From NCBI GenBank assembly GCA_025210235.1, contig JAOASG010000037.1, forward strand, positions 124,001-188,000: a DNA stretch of 64,000 nt, given 5' to 3'. Shown here piece by piece: positions 35,571 through 44,226 of this stretch (its first letter is position 1; the number at the start of each line of letters is the position of its first letter). A program made the translations under genes and the position numbers. The notes under the pieces are model-generated. The model did not search any database and was not told the origin of the DNA. It saw only the letters and a list, made by a program, of their open reading frames with translations. The DNA comes from Vallitalea sp. (GTDB lineage: Bacteria > Bacillota > Clostridia > Lachnospirales > Vallitaleaceae).

Positions 35571-37139
35571 ATGACATATAATCCTAAAACAAAAAAAGGT
35601 TTAGGTAATTTTTATGATAAAAATAGTAGAACCCTTAAGAAACGTGAGTGGAAGGGATTTAAAGATACTATGTATGACTATAGGCGTTGGTTGAAATTAT
35701 ATGGATATATGGGTTTACGCCTGGGAACACATCCTATATTAATGATGAAAGCAATGAAGAGATATCGTTGGATCGTTTCTTTTATCGCAGCTTCCAATAT
35801 GATAGATAAACATACACTTGGATTAAGGGGGAAAGATTTAAGATATACACATGAGCAATTTTTTTCTTTAGTGCATAGTTCTGTTGAGAACGTGGCATTG
35901 ATGATTGTAAGGGATAAAAATCTTCGTCCTAATAGCAAAAAAGCAGAAAAACTTAGAGAAAAAACAGTCATGTTTGATGAAATGACTCCTAAATTTATTA
36001 TGGCTGGTTTTCCTACAATAAAATGGATTGATATTGCAATGCTTGCAGTCGGAATGCCTAGTGAAATTGATCAAACAGCAAATCCATATTATATAGATGT
36101 TGTGGAACATTTTGGATTGGCACCAGACATATGTCCATTTCCTGCAACAGAATGCGGTGTTGCTGTAGCTAATGATTATCCGATGGTTGGAAAAACTTAT
36201 ATTACAAGTTCCATGCCATGCGACGGCTCTTTAGGACAAGTTGCATTTATGACGAGATACATGAAAGATATTCCAATTTTTCAAATTACTCCTCCACAAA
36301 GATTTAATGAGGAAGAAGTTCAAGATTATGCGGTTAAAAATCTTGAAAGTTGTATAGAGTTTATTGAAAAACAATATAGTGTTAAGTGGGATTGGAATGC
36401 GTTTTGGAAAAACTGTAAAATGTATAATGAAGAAGTACAGTGTATGTTAAACAAATGGGATGTCAACTGTACAGATTATCCTCAAGTTTGCAATGGAGCA
36501 CTAGCGCTTCAACGTGAGTATGAATTTATGGGGACAGGCTGTTTAGATCCTTATTTTTTAAAGGTAGACCTTAAGGTTGATAAGATGATGAAAAAAGGTT
36601 ATGAGTTGGATAAAAATAATGATACCAATAAACCAAAATATCGTGCTATTGTATGGGCATGTCCAGCACATTACTATACTAATTTTACCTATTGGGCTGA
36701 GCACTGCTGGGGTGTAAAAACAATGGTTGATATGGAATGTATGTTATCTCATCATTTTATGCATATAGGAGATAAAAAACAGGCTATGAAAGATATGGCT
36801 AGCAGCTATGAAAGAATGATGATGCGATCACATACAAATGGTGGTTATGCAAATTCTCTTGATGAATGTTGGAAAATGTGTGAAAAGTTTAATTCCAATA
36901 TTGTTATTATGTTTGATCATGTGTCATGTAAAAATATAGGTGGGCTACATGGACTTTATGAAGAACAGGCCCGTGAGAGAGGTATTCATATGATATGGAT
37001 TCCACATGATCTTATGGATGCACGTACAGTTTCAAGAAGAGAAATGAGAGAAGCATTTAACAAATATATGATCAATGTATTTAGAGAAAAACCTTTAGAC
37101 CCAACACTAGTAGATTATGAAGATACATTGGCTTGGTAA
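35571..37139 (+). CDS. 2-hydroxyacyl-CoA dehydratase-type subunit B (long form)
   Basis: A 522-residue second subunit with zero gap to the first. It is longer than most family members (about 380-430) because of an extra N-terminal helical part (about 100 residues, basic and aromatic). Cys-rich motifs DICPFPATECG, MPCDGSLGQ, VWACPAHYYTN and HVSCKNIGGLHG are spread through the dehydratase-like domain and offer cluster ligands. Unlike subunit A, it lacks the C-terminal DRPYR segment. Together with the activator downstream it should use ATP-driven one-electron transfer. Whether it is a dehydratase or a reductase is unresolved. Confidence 0.7.
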   Translation: MTYNPKTKKGLGNFYDKNSRTLKKREWKGFKDTMYDYRRWLKLYGYMGLRLGTHPILMMKAMKRYRWIVSFIAASNMIDKHTLGLRGKDLRYTHEQFFSLVHSSVENVALMIVRDKNLRPNSKKAEKLREKTVMFDEMTPKFIMAGFPTIKWIDIAMLAVGMPSEIDQTANPYYIDVVEHFGLAPDICPFPATECGVAVANDYPMVGKTYITSSMPCDGSLGQVAFMTRYMKDIPIFQITPPQRFNEEEVQDYAVKNLESCIEFIEKQYSVKWDWNAFWKNCKMYNEEVQCMLNKWDVNCTDYPQVCNGALALQREYEFMGTGCLDPYFLKVDLKVDKMMKKGYELDKNNDTNKPKYRAIVWACPAHYYTNFTYWAEHCWGVKTMVDMECMLSHHFMHIGDKKQAMKDMASSYERMMMRSHTNGGYANSLDECWKMCEKFNSNIVIMFDHVSCKNIGGLHGLYEEQARERGIHMIWIPHDLMDARTVSRREMREAFNKYMINVFREKPLDPTLVDYEDTLAW

Positions 37140-37164
37140 TAAAAAATAATTATTGGAGGTAAAT

Positions 37165-37959
37165 ATGAAATATTTTGGTGGATGTGACGTGGGATCGACA
37201 TATACAAAAGCTGTAATTCTTGATGAAAATGGGAAATTAGTAGCAAGTACTACAATTAGGAGTAAAATTAATAGTGCTGAAAGTGCAGAAATGGCAACTA
37301 AAGAAGTTATCTCAGAAGTAGAAGAAATTAATAAAATTGAAGATTTAACTTATTTAATTGGAACTGGATATGGAAGAAATAAAGTACCCCAAGCACATGA
37401 AAATATATCCGAGATATCTTGTCATGCAATGGGTGTACATGTGACAGATCCAAGTGTTAAAGCAATTATAGATATTGGAGGGCAGGATGTTAAAGGAATA
37501 GAAATAGATAATGATGGGACAGTGTTAGCTTTTGCTATGAATGATAAGTGTGCAGCTGGGACTGGTAGATTCTTTGAAGCTATGGCAAGAGCTTTTGAAT
37601 GTAGCCTTGAGGAGTTTTCAGAATTATCACTATCAGCAAAAAATGTAATTCCAATCACTTCTCAATGTACTGTGTTTGCAGAATCAGAAGTAATTACTCT
37701 TGTTGGAGAAGGAAAACCAAAAGAAGAAATTGCGGCAGGAATCCAACAGGCGGTTGCTAAACGATGCTTTGTTATGGCAAAAAAAGCTGGAGCTAAAAAA
37801 GATATTACTTTAACAGGTGGTTGTGCAAAAAATGAAGGATTGAAAAAGGCAATTGAAAAAGTGTTAAGAATAAAAGTAATTGATCTTAAGATAGACCCGC
37901 AACTTATGGGAGCATTAGGCGCAGCAGAATATGCAAGACAAAAAGGACTTAACCTATAA
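37165..37959 (+). CDS. BadF/HgdC-type activator ATPase (archerase)
   Basis: A 264-residue ASKHA-fold ATPase that passes electrons to 2-hydroxyacyl-CoA-dehydratase-type enzymes on ATP hydrolysis. The phosphate loop is GGCDVGSTYTKAV. The bridging [4Fe-4S] ligands are Cys129 in NDKCAAGTGRF and Cys168 in TSQCTVFAES. DIGGQDVKGIE and TGGCAKNEGL complete the nucleotide site. ATG 37165 follows GGAGGT. All conserved residues are present and length is normal. It lies 25 bases after the dehydratase-type subunit B gene. Confidence 0.9.
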   Translation: MKYFGGCDVGSTYTKAVILDENGKLVASTTIRSKINSAESAEMATKEVISEVEEINKIEDLTYLIGTGYGRNKVPQAHENISEISCHAMGVHVTDPSVKAIIDIGGQDVKGIEIDNDGTVLAFAMNDKCAAGTGRFFEAMARAFECSLEEFSELSLSAKNVIPITSQCTVFAESEVITLVGEGKPKEEIAAGIQQAVAKRCFVMAKKAGAKKDITLTGGCAKNEGLKKAIEKVLRIKVIDLKIDPQLMGALGAAEYARQKGLNL

Positions 37960-37976
37960 AGTTATGGAGGTGTGTA

Positions 37977-38132
37977 ATGAAAACAATAGTTATCATTTTA
38001 ATTATCATTGCCGTATTATTTGTACTTACTTTTGCAGCTTATATAACTAATGCAGATGGTAAAATGGCTGAGAAGATTTATAATAGCTTTATTAAAATGC
38101 ATGATGAAAGAGAAGTTGAAGAAAAAATCTAA
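37977..38132 (+). CDS. 51-residue membrane protein in the dehydratase operon
   Basis: A small protein starting at ATG 37977 behind GGAGG: one hydrophobic helix (residues 4-23, VIILIIIAVLFVLTFAAYI) followed by a charged 28-residue tail (KMAEKIYNSFIKMHDEREVEEKI). It lies 17 bases after the activator gene and 17 before the next, inside a tightly spaced operon. I know no family for it. It could anchor the soluble Fe-S complex at the membrane, which is inferred from position. Confidence 0.7.
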   Translation: MKTIVIILIIIAVLFVLTFAAYITNADGKMAEKIYNSFIKMHDEREVEEKI

Positions 38133-38149
38133 AATTGGATGGGGCCTAT

Positions 38150-38860
38150 ATGAAAGTATATGATAAAGTTATTAAGGATACCATAGACATTCTAAAAGAC
38201 TATGAATACACAGAGCTAAAAATAAATAAGAATGTAAAGTGGAATTGTCTCAAAAATAATGAATTTTTATTGGAGAGAGAGGTTGCTTTTGAACTTGGAC
38301 ATAGAATAAATCCTTGTACAGTTTATAATTGTTTAACTAGTAATGATAAACTAATAAATCAGGACCGTATTTTACTGTATGGTAAGGATTTAGATGAGAT
38401 TAAAGAAAATAGTAATTTCTCAAGGATAACTTTTATGAATGTGGATAATGTTCAAGATCCCAATAAAGCTTATATTGAAATAAAGAGACTAGAATATGAA
38501 AGATTTAAATTAATTCCAGAAGGATATATGATTCTTTCATCCAGCCTTAAAAATAGGGAAAATGTACGCGTAAGCAAAAAGGCAATTAAAGCAAGAATTA
38601 ATTTTGAAATTATTGGGAATTTATTTATTAACCATTATAAAAAAATAGGAGGGGTTAATAATGTATGGATGATTTTTATAGTGGGTGATTATCCTTACAT
38701 TGAAAATTTAGTAAATAAGAGCTATGAAGTAGATGCTATTACAAATGCATTTGATCATATCTTGAAAAATGTCATTGTTGATTGCAAGGTATGCCCTTTA
38801 AATATAATTTGCGAAGATGTAGAAGCTTTGAGAGAACTTCATTTCGGAATAAAAAAATAA
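38150..38860 (+). CDS. CODH/acetyl-CoA synthase beta (AcsB/CdhC)-like protein
   Basis: A 236-residue protein starting at ATG 38150, behind GGATGGGG. Several segments recall the AcsB/CdhC subunit of CO dehydrogenase/acetyl-CoA synthase: FELGHR, ENVRVSKKAIKARINFEIIG and the C-terminal VDCKVCPLNIICEDVEALREL with Cys212, Cys215 and Cys221. It is far shorter than real AcsB (about 700), and the A-cluster motif cannot be confirmed. It could be a single-domain metallocluster protein served by the CooC-like ATPase of the same operon. The family assignment is moderate and the function unknown. Confidence 0.45.
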   Translation: MKVYDKVIKDTIDILKDYEYTELKINKNVKWNCLKNNEFLLEREVAFELGHRINPCTVYNCLTSNDKLINQDRILLYGKDLDEIKENSNFSRITFMNVDNVQDPNKAYIEIKRLEYERFKLIPEGYMILSSSLKNRENVRVSKKAIKARINFEIIGNLFINHYKKIGGVNNVWMIFIVGDYPYIENLVNKSYEVDAITNAFDHILKNVIVDCKVCPLNIICEDVEALRELHFGIKK

Positions 38861-38887
38861 AAAAATAAATTTTTATGGGAGGATTAT

Positions 38888-41152
38888 ATGAGTAAATTAA
38901 AAACAGATAATCTTGTTCAGAAATTGGTTGATAGCTATGGAAATTGGTTTATAGATTGTCCAGAAGATGCGAAAAAAATTACTGGAGAATTATATCCTTT
39001 TGACAATATTTTTTCACCAGTGATGATAAATAGTGTAAAAATAAAAAACAGATTGGTAATGGCACCTATGGGGAATCTTCAAATGTGTGAAGAAAATGGA
39101 CGACCTAATAAAAAAATGATAGAGTATTTTACGGAACGTGCAAAAGGAGGGACTGGACTTATAACTACAGGATTAGTTCCCATTTCACATGGAATTGACC
39201 CATCAGTAACAGAGCCTGGAAAATTATCATATTTTCCAAGAATAGATAAAACAAGAACAAATCTTGTTGGATGGAGAAATTTGGCAACAAGTGTACATAC
39301 TTATGATTCGAAAATATTTATACAGTTAACACCTGGTCTTGGAAGAGTAGGAGCTCCTTTATGTCTTGTAAATGAAAAAAAATTCCCTGTTTCAGCATCA
39401 TGGAATAAGAATTTTTATATTCCAGCCATTCCATGTGTACGTCTTTCAAATAGAAAACTAAAAGCAATTATTAAAAATGGAGCTCAAGCTGCTCTGGATG
39501 CACAATGTCAGGGTATTGATGGGGTATATTTACATGGACATGAAGGTTATTTACTTGAACAGATGACAAACCCAGCATTTAATCGTCGTAAAATGGGAAA
39601 ATATGCAGACCCATATAGATTTGGTGTTGATTTAGTAAAGGAAATCAGAGAAAAAGTAGGTCCACACTATCCAATCATGTATAGAATAGATTTATCCCTT
39701 GCATTAAATGAAACCTATAAAGATATAGAAAATATGTCTACTATTAAAAAATTTAAAAATGGAAGAACAATTAAGGACACATTAAAATTTATGGAGGCTT
39801 TGGTAAAAGCTGGAGTTGATTGTTTTGACGTTGATCTTGGTTGTTACGATAACTGGTGGTTACCACATCCACCAGCAGGAATGCCAGCTGGCTGTTTTAA
39901 GTTAATATCTAAAACAGCAAAAGAGCATTTTAATAAAAATAATATTAAGACTAATAAAGGTCAGGATGTCGTTATAGTTGCAGTGGGAAAACTTGGATAT
40001 CCAGATCTTGCAGAGGAAGTAATAAAAGAAGGAATGGCGGATATGGTAATGTTAGGACGCCCATTACTTGCAGATCCTTATTGGCCAAATAAATTGTATA
40101 ATAATCAAATTGACGATATTTGCCCATGCATTGGCTGCCAAGAAGGTTGTGTAAACGAATTTGTGGAAGGTGGACATATTCAATGTGCAGTAAATCCAAG
40201 ATGTGGATTTGAGGATAAGTATACAAAAGAATTAAAAACAGAAAACCCCAAAAAAATAGCTGTTGTTGGTGCTGGTCCTGCAGGATGTATTTTTGCAATT
40301 AATGCTGCAAAAAAAGGACATAATGTAACACTATTTGAAGCATCTGATAGAGTTGGTGGTAAGCTAATTTCAGGTGGAGCAGCAATGGTTAAATTTGATA
40401 TTAAAAACTATGTTAGATATCTTGAAGTTCAAATTGATAAAGCAGCTAGTAAATATAGTTTAATTAAGAAATTTAATACAAAAGTAGATGTTGATATATT
40501 AAAAGGTCAGTTTGATGCAGTTGTATTTGCAAATGGTACAAGTGATATTGTTCCGCCATTTGAAGGTTTAAAGAATACAGAGTATGCAATAGCAACGGAT
40601 GTGCTCTTAGACTCTTCAATTTTGGATGGGAAAGATAAGATAGTTATTATTGGTGGTGGCGTTGTCGGTGTTGAAACTGCATATAAATTAGCATATGAAA
40701 ATAATAAGAAAGTGGATGTACTAGAAATGGCAGATAATTTTATGGAAGGTGTATGTACAGCTAATCGAGGACATTTACTAAATTATTTAAGATTAAATGA
40801 TGATGTGAATTTATATAATGGTTGTCGTGTTGAAAAGTTTGCAGATGGAAAGGTGATTGCAGCTCAAAAAACAAGTAAACATTTACCAGACCCATATATG
40901 AGTTGGACACCATTGCTTCCCAAAAATGCAGAGAATCCACTTGCAAAATCATCTGGAAAAGAAACTAAACAAGTTTCAATAGACGCTGATTTAGTAATCC
41001 TTGCACTTGGATATAGAGCAAATAATCAATTGTATTATACTGCGCTTAATGATCATGTGGCACAAGAAATTTATTGTATTGGTGATTCATATAAACCTGC
41101 AAAAGTAATTGATGCAGCAAGAAGCGCTTATGCATTAGCAGTAGAAATATAA
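38888..41152 (+). CDS. Old-Yellow-Enzyme/2,4-dienoyl-CoA reductase-type flavoprotein with 4Fe-4S cluster
   Basis: A 754-residue flavin reductase. Residues 35-405 form an OYE-type TIM barrel binding FMN (LVMAPMG; HGHEGYLLEQ, 216-225; MLGRPLLADP). The [4Fe-4S] ligands are Cys414, Cys417, Cys421 and Cys433 (CIGCQEGC then 11 residues then C), spaced exactly as in 2,4-dienoyl-CoA reductase. The FAD site is GAGPAG (461-466) and the NAD(P)H site IIGGGVVGVE (587-596). The family includes BaiCD, enoate reductase and dienoyl-CoA reductase. It is about 90 residues longer than those, partly from an N-terminal extension and an insert near 870. It ends the operon and may hydrogenate the product of the dehydratase. 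Confidence 0.88.
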   Translation: MSKLKTDNLVQKLVDSYGNWFIDCPEDAKKITGELYPFDNIFSPVMINSVKIKNRLVMAPMGNLQMCEENGRPNKKMIEYFTERAKGGTGLITTGLVPISHGIDPSVTEPGKLSYFPRIDKTRTNLVGWRNLATSVHTYDSKIFIQLTPGLGRVGAPLCLVNEKKFPVSASWNKNFYIPAIPCVRLSNRKLKAIIKNGAQAALDAQCQGIDGVYLHGHEGYLLEQMTNPAFNRRKMGKYADPYRFGVDLVKEIREKVGPHYPIMYRIDLSLALNETYKDIENMSTIKKFKNGRTIKDTLKFMEALVKAGVDCFDVDLGCYDNWWLPHPPAGMPAGCFKLISKTAKEHFNKNNIKTNKGQDVVIVAVGKLGYPDLAEEVIKEGMADMVMLGRPLLADPYWPNKLYNNQIDDICPCIGCQEGCVNEFVEGGHIQCAVNPRCGFEDKYTKELKTENPKKIAVVGAGPAGCIFAINAAKKGHNVTLFEASDRVGGKLISGGAAMVKFDIKNYVRYLEVQIDKAASKYSLIKKFNTKVDVDILKGQFDAVVFANGTSDIVPPFEGLKNTEYAIATDVLLDSSILDGKDKIVIIGGGVVGVETAYKLAYENNKKVDVLEMADNFMEGVCTANRGHLLNYLRLNDDVNLYNGCRVEKFADGKVIAAQKTSKHLPDPYMSWTPLLPKNAENPLAKSSGKETKQVSIDADLVILALGYRANNQLYYTALNDHVAQEIYCIGDSYKPAKVIDAARSAYALAVEI

Positions 41153-41170
41153 TTAATACATAAATTTAAA

Positions 41171-41197
41171 GGGATGGAGAAATCTGTCCCCTTTTTT
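41171..41197 (+). terminator. Terminator of the dehydratase operon
   Basis: GGGATGGA pairs with TCTGTCCC around a GAAA-type loop, followed by C and six Ts. Confidence 0.7.
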
Positions 41198-41536
41198 AAT
41201 TTGAAATAATAATTGTATTTATGTACTAGTTCAAGAATTTTTGATATTTTTGATTGAAATCATCTTTATGAGAATGCATAATAAATTCAGAATATTGGTA
41301 AAAAAATTAAAAATATTGAAAAGGAGATTTATAAATAGTATAATTAACCTTAGAAAAGGAAAAAATAATTTATTTTATAATGCAAATAAGCCTAAGTTAT
41401 TTTAATAATATGATATTAGTTTAGCCACTTTTAAATTAAAAAATGAAGAATGATATGAAAAAGATTATACGTGTCCTCCATTATATTCTTAGATGATGAA
41501 ATATTACAGGATAAATTTGAATAGTGAGGTGAAAGG
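41198..41536. other. Gene-free AT-rich stretch
   Basis: Both strands have stops in all frames. Apart from the ribosome site (GAGGTGAAAGG) of the next small gene I see no structure here. Confidence 0.6.
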
Positions 41537-41722
41537 ATGTTGAAAACTCATAAATATAAATTACTTAGATTTTTAATCATACTTATTTGGTTTATAGGGA
41601 TGGTTTTCATTAATGTTTATTATATAGAGTTGGAGTTTAATATATTCCTTAAAGTTGCATTAGACACTGCAATAACTTGGCCTTGCTTGTACTTTATTTT
41701 TAAATTAAAATATAAATTATAG
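41537..41722 (+). CDS. 61-residue membrane protein
   Basis: Two predicted membrane helices (LLRFLIILIWFIGMVFINVYYI and KVALDTAITWPCLYFIF) connected by a short ELEFN loop, with basic N- and C-terminal ends. A good ribosome site (GAGGTGAAAGG) precedes it. No family known to me. It is first of four small membrane protein genes within 0.9 kb, all on the same strand. Confidence 0.6.
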   Translation: MLKTHKYKLLRFLIILIWFIGMVFINVYYIELEFNIFLKVALDTAITWPCLYFIFKLKYKL

Positions 41723-41818
41723 CATAATAAAAGGATGTTTTAGCTATTACCTTGTAATTATAATTAAGAGGATATACAAATATCAATAAATATGATTTAG
41801 TTAAAGAAGGTGGTATTT

Positions 41819-41944
41819 ATGGGAAATTATTTGCTTGCTTTTTTTTACTTTATTGCTTTAGGCATGCTTTTATCAAAGATAGCAAGATATATAGGTTCTA
41901 AAATTCATTATATTGTTAAAACGAAATGTACCAAAGTTAATTAG
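41819..41944 (+). CDS. 41-residue membrane protein
   Basis: ATG 41819 lies behind AAAGAAGGTGG. One hydrophobic helix (NYLLAFFYFIALGMLL) is followed by a basic amphipathic tail (KIARYIGSKIHYIVKTKCTK). This hydrophobic-then-cationic layout recalls small toxins or holin-like peptides, but no family is recognised. Confidence 0.5.
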   Translation: MGNYLLAFFYFIALGMLLSKIARYIGSKIHYIVKTKCTKVN

Positions 41945-42059
41945 AAATTATGATTTAGTTTTTTTGACATAAGTAATAACTTCATTAGTAACTTGTGCCT
42001 TATGATGATTAATATACTAAATGTCAATTTTGAAGTTATTTACTTGGGAGGTGTTTTTT

Positions 42060-42242
42060 GTGAGGGGTTCTTCATCAAGATTTGTTTGGAATATAGACAA
42101 TCCAATGGTATTATTTAAATTGTTAATAGATATTGGGCTTATATTATTATCAATATATGTCTTGATTCTAATAATTAAGGTATCAAAAAGAGGAATTAAA
42201 GCTTTAGAAATATACCTAGCCAAGAATCAAGATAAATTATAA
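42060..42242 (+). CDS. 60-residue single-helix membrane protein
   Basis: GTG 42060 follows GGGAGGTG at the right distance; an upstream ATG (42021) lacks a ribosome site. The sequence has a polar N-terminus (RGSSSRFVWNIDNP), a membrane helix (LLIDIGLILLSIYVLILII) and a basic tail (KVSKRGIKALEIYLAKNQDKL). Family unknown. It belongs to the run of small membrane proteins. Confidence 0.55.
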   Translation: MRGSSSRFVWNIDNPMVLFKLLIDIGLILLSIYVLILIIKVSKRGIKALEIYLAKNQDKL

Positions 42243-42313
42243 TGAAGCAAGGCATTATTTTTTGTTTTCGAATATTTTAAATGAGTCCTAAAAATAGAAA
42301 GGGGAAAAAAGAG

Positions 42314-42457
42314 ATGATACAAATAAATGGTAATAATAATAACATAAATTATTTTCCAATATTTGGTGTAATATTAACGTTATTAACAATATGCTTAGCT
42401 TTTTTATGTCTTAAAAAGAAAGTATCAATAACAATAAATGAAAATGATATAAAGTAA
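42314..42457 (+). CDS. 47-residue single-helix membrane protein
   Basis: ATG 42314 lies behind GAAAGGGG. Residues 1-12 are Asn-rich, then one membrane helix (YFPIFGVILTLLTICLAFLCL), then a basic patch and polar tail. Last of the four small membrane proteins, 51 bases before a soluble helical protein gene. Function unknown. Confidence 0.5.
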   Translation: MIQINGNNNNINYFPIFGVILTLLTICLAFLCLKKKVSITINENDIK

Positions 42458-42508
42458 GATTAAATTATTATTGGACATATTAAATTATAATTATGAGGGA
42501 GTTATAAT

Positions 42509-43105
42509 ATGGAGAAACAGAAAATTACTATACAGGTTAGTAAGGAACTATTAGAAAAATATGAGAAATATTATTCAGATGTAAACAAAGGGTTAGAACT
42601 AGGTATTAATTCATGGATTAATATACGACGTGATACAATTAATGAAATGAATGGTTTTTTTACAAAAGATGAAGTGAAATTTCTAATTGAATTTGTCAAA
42701 GATATTAATTATATAGAATGTTATTATGATTTACCCATTGATCTTATAATGTTAGAAGAAGAATTATGTTGTAGAGACATTGAAAGTATAGCAGAAAAAC
42801 ACAATATTAATTATAATGATTTCTGTGATAAAATACGGAATATTGGTATAGGTAAATCTATGGCAATACTTGATTGGGCAAATGCATATTGGGCCAATGG
42901 GACTTTTAGTGAAGTAACTATGGATGACTATATAAAAATTCTCACTGAAAAATCCAAAGGACGTAAAGTCTTAGATAAAATAGATAAGATACATTTTGAG
43001 AGTAAGCATTTACAAGAAAGTGAAATAAATAGACGATTACAAGAAGAAATTACTGAGAATGATATAAATACTTTACTTGATGAATTAACATATACTGATG
43101 ACTAG
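42509..43105 (+). CDS. Soluble helical protein, unknown function
   Basis: A 198-residue protein behind GAGGGAG. The first 50 residues (KITIQVSKELLEKYEKYYSD ... GINSW) resemble a ribbon-helix-helix start, as in antitoxin-like DNA-binding proteins. The rest is acidic and helical, with FFTKDEVKFLIEFVKDI, a CC pair and ITENDINTLLDEL at the end. No catalytic motif. It could be a regulator of the small membrane proteins upstream, but that is speculation. Confidence 0.5.
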   Translation: MEKQKITIQVSKELLEKYEKYYSDVNKGLELGINSWINIRRDTINEMNGFFTKDEVKFLIEFVKDINYIECYYDLPIDLIMLEEELCCRDIESIAEKHNINYNDFCDKIRNIGIGKSMAILDWANAYWANGTFSEVTMDDYIKILTEKSKGRKVLDKIDKIHFESKHLQESEINRRLQEEITENDINTLLDELTYTDD

Positions 43106-43184
43106 CATGAATAAAGTATTTTAATATATTAAGAAACTAAAATAATGAAGAGAGTACAAAAGAAGATGATTCAAATAAATAATA

Positions 43185-43283
43185 GTTGAAGTTATTGATA
43201 ATGATATTAATTCATACTATAGAATGGATTTAGATGGAGGGAATAAGAAAATAATAGGTAGTGTGGCAAAGGGTACATTTTGA
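43185..43283 (+). pseudogene. Short coding remnant
   Basis: Thirty-two codons (VEVIDNDINSYYRMDLDGGNKK, IIGSVAKGTF) look like one repeat of a surface or DUF5050-type beta-propeller-like protein. No start codon or ribosome site. The remainder of 43106-43445 is AT-rich with no gene. Confidence 0.3.
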
Positions 43284-43445
43284 TGAAAACATTGTAATTA
43301 GTTATAAATTGTAATATACTATCACATATACAAGTTAATAACCGTTTATTTATAGTAATAAAAAGGTAATTGTAAAACTAAGGATTTTAATTTCTTAGTA
43401 GCAAACATTATTATGTTTATGTATTATATAACTGGTGGTGAGTAT

Positions 43446-44162
43446 ATGGCTAAGGTTCCAGCATATATAAATGTGTATGCTTCTTTAAAAAAGAAAATTA
43501 ATAATGGAGAGTATGAAATAGGAGAGTTTCTTCCAGCTGAAAAGGAATTAGAACATGATTATGATGTAAGTAGAACGACAATAAGAAGAGCTATTGAATT
43601 ATTAGCAAGAGAAGGGTTTGTTTTAGTACAGCAGGGGCGTGGTACAGAAGTTCTTGATGTGAATTTTAACCAGTATCTTAATGGGGTAACGTCTATCTCC
43701 GAAACATTGAGAAATCAAGGATGTATAGTGCGTCCAAGAAAAGTATGCATTGATGTAGTTCCAGCTAGTACCAAAGTAGCAACAGCTCTTCAGGTTAAAT
43801 GTGGAGAAGATGTTGTTCGTATTCAAAGAGTGCAGTTGGCAGATGATATGCCTATTGCTATAATGGAAAATTATATTAGTAAAAGTTTGGTCCCTAATAT
43901 TGAGAGAGAGAGTTCAAGAATAATATCTTTATATAAGTTTTTAGAAAGTGAATATGGTATTATTTTAGAATCGGCAGTTGATAAGATATTTGCTAAAAAC
44001 GCTAGCTTTATGGAATCTGAAATACTTCAAATTCCATATGAAAGAGCTTTAATATGTATGAAAAGAACAACATACTGCAAAAACAAACCTATTACATATG
44101 ATTACTTAAAAATACGAGCTGATAAATATCAATTGGAAGTTAATACAACAGGAAGATTATAA
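43446..44162 (+). CDS. GntR-family regulator with UTRA domain
   Basis: A 238-residue repressor-type protein. ATG 43446 follows GGTGGTGAG. Residues 5-70 are a GntR winged helix (IGEFLPAEKELEHDYDVSRTTIRRAIELLAREGFV, then QQGRGTEV). Residues about 85-235 are a UTRA effector domain (VVRIQRVQLADDMPIAIMENYI and KRTTYCKNKPITYDYLKIRAD). HutC/FarR-like members sense sugars, histidine derivatives or fatty acids. There is no obvious regulated neighbour: it ends in its own terminator and the flanking genes are unrelated. It could control the dehydratase operon 2.3 kb upstream, but nothing shows this. Confidence 0.88.
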   Translation: MAKVPAYINVYASLKKKINNGEYEIGEFLPAEKELEHDYDVSRTTIRRAIELLAREGFVLVQQGRGTEVLDVNFNQYLNGVTSISETLRNQGCIVRPRKVCIDVVPASTKVATALQVKCGEDVVRIQRVQLADDMPIAIMENYISKSLVPNIERESSRIISLYKFLESEYGIILESAVDKIFAKNASFMESEILQIPYERALICMKRTTYCKNKPITYDYLKIRADKYQLEVNTTGRL

Positions 44163-44204
44163 GTATCAAGATAAAAAGAGTTCAGGCATTGAATATTATA
44201 ATTA

Positions 44205-44226
44205 AGAGCGATTAGTCGCTCTTTTT
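44205..44226 (+). terminator. Terminator of the GntR gene
   Basis: AGAGCGA/TCGCTCT with a 4-base loop, followed by a T-run. Confidence 0.85.
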
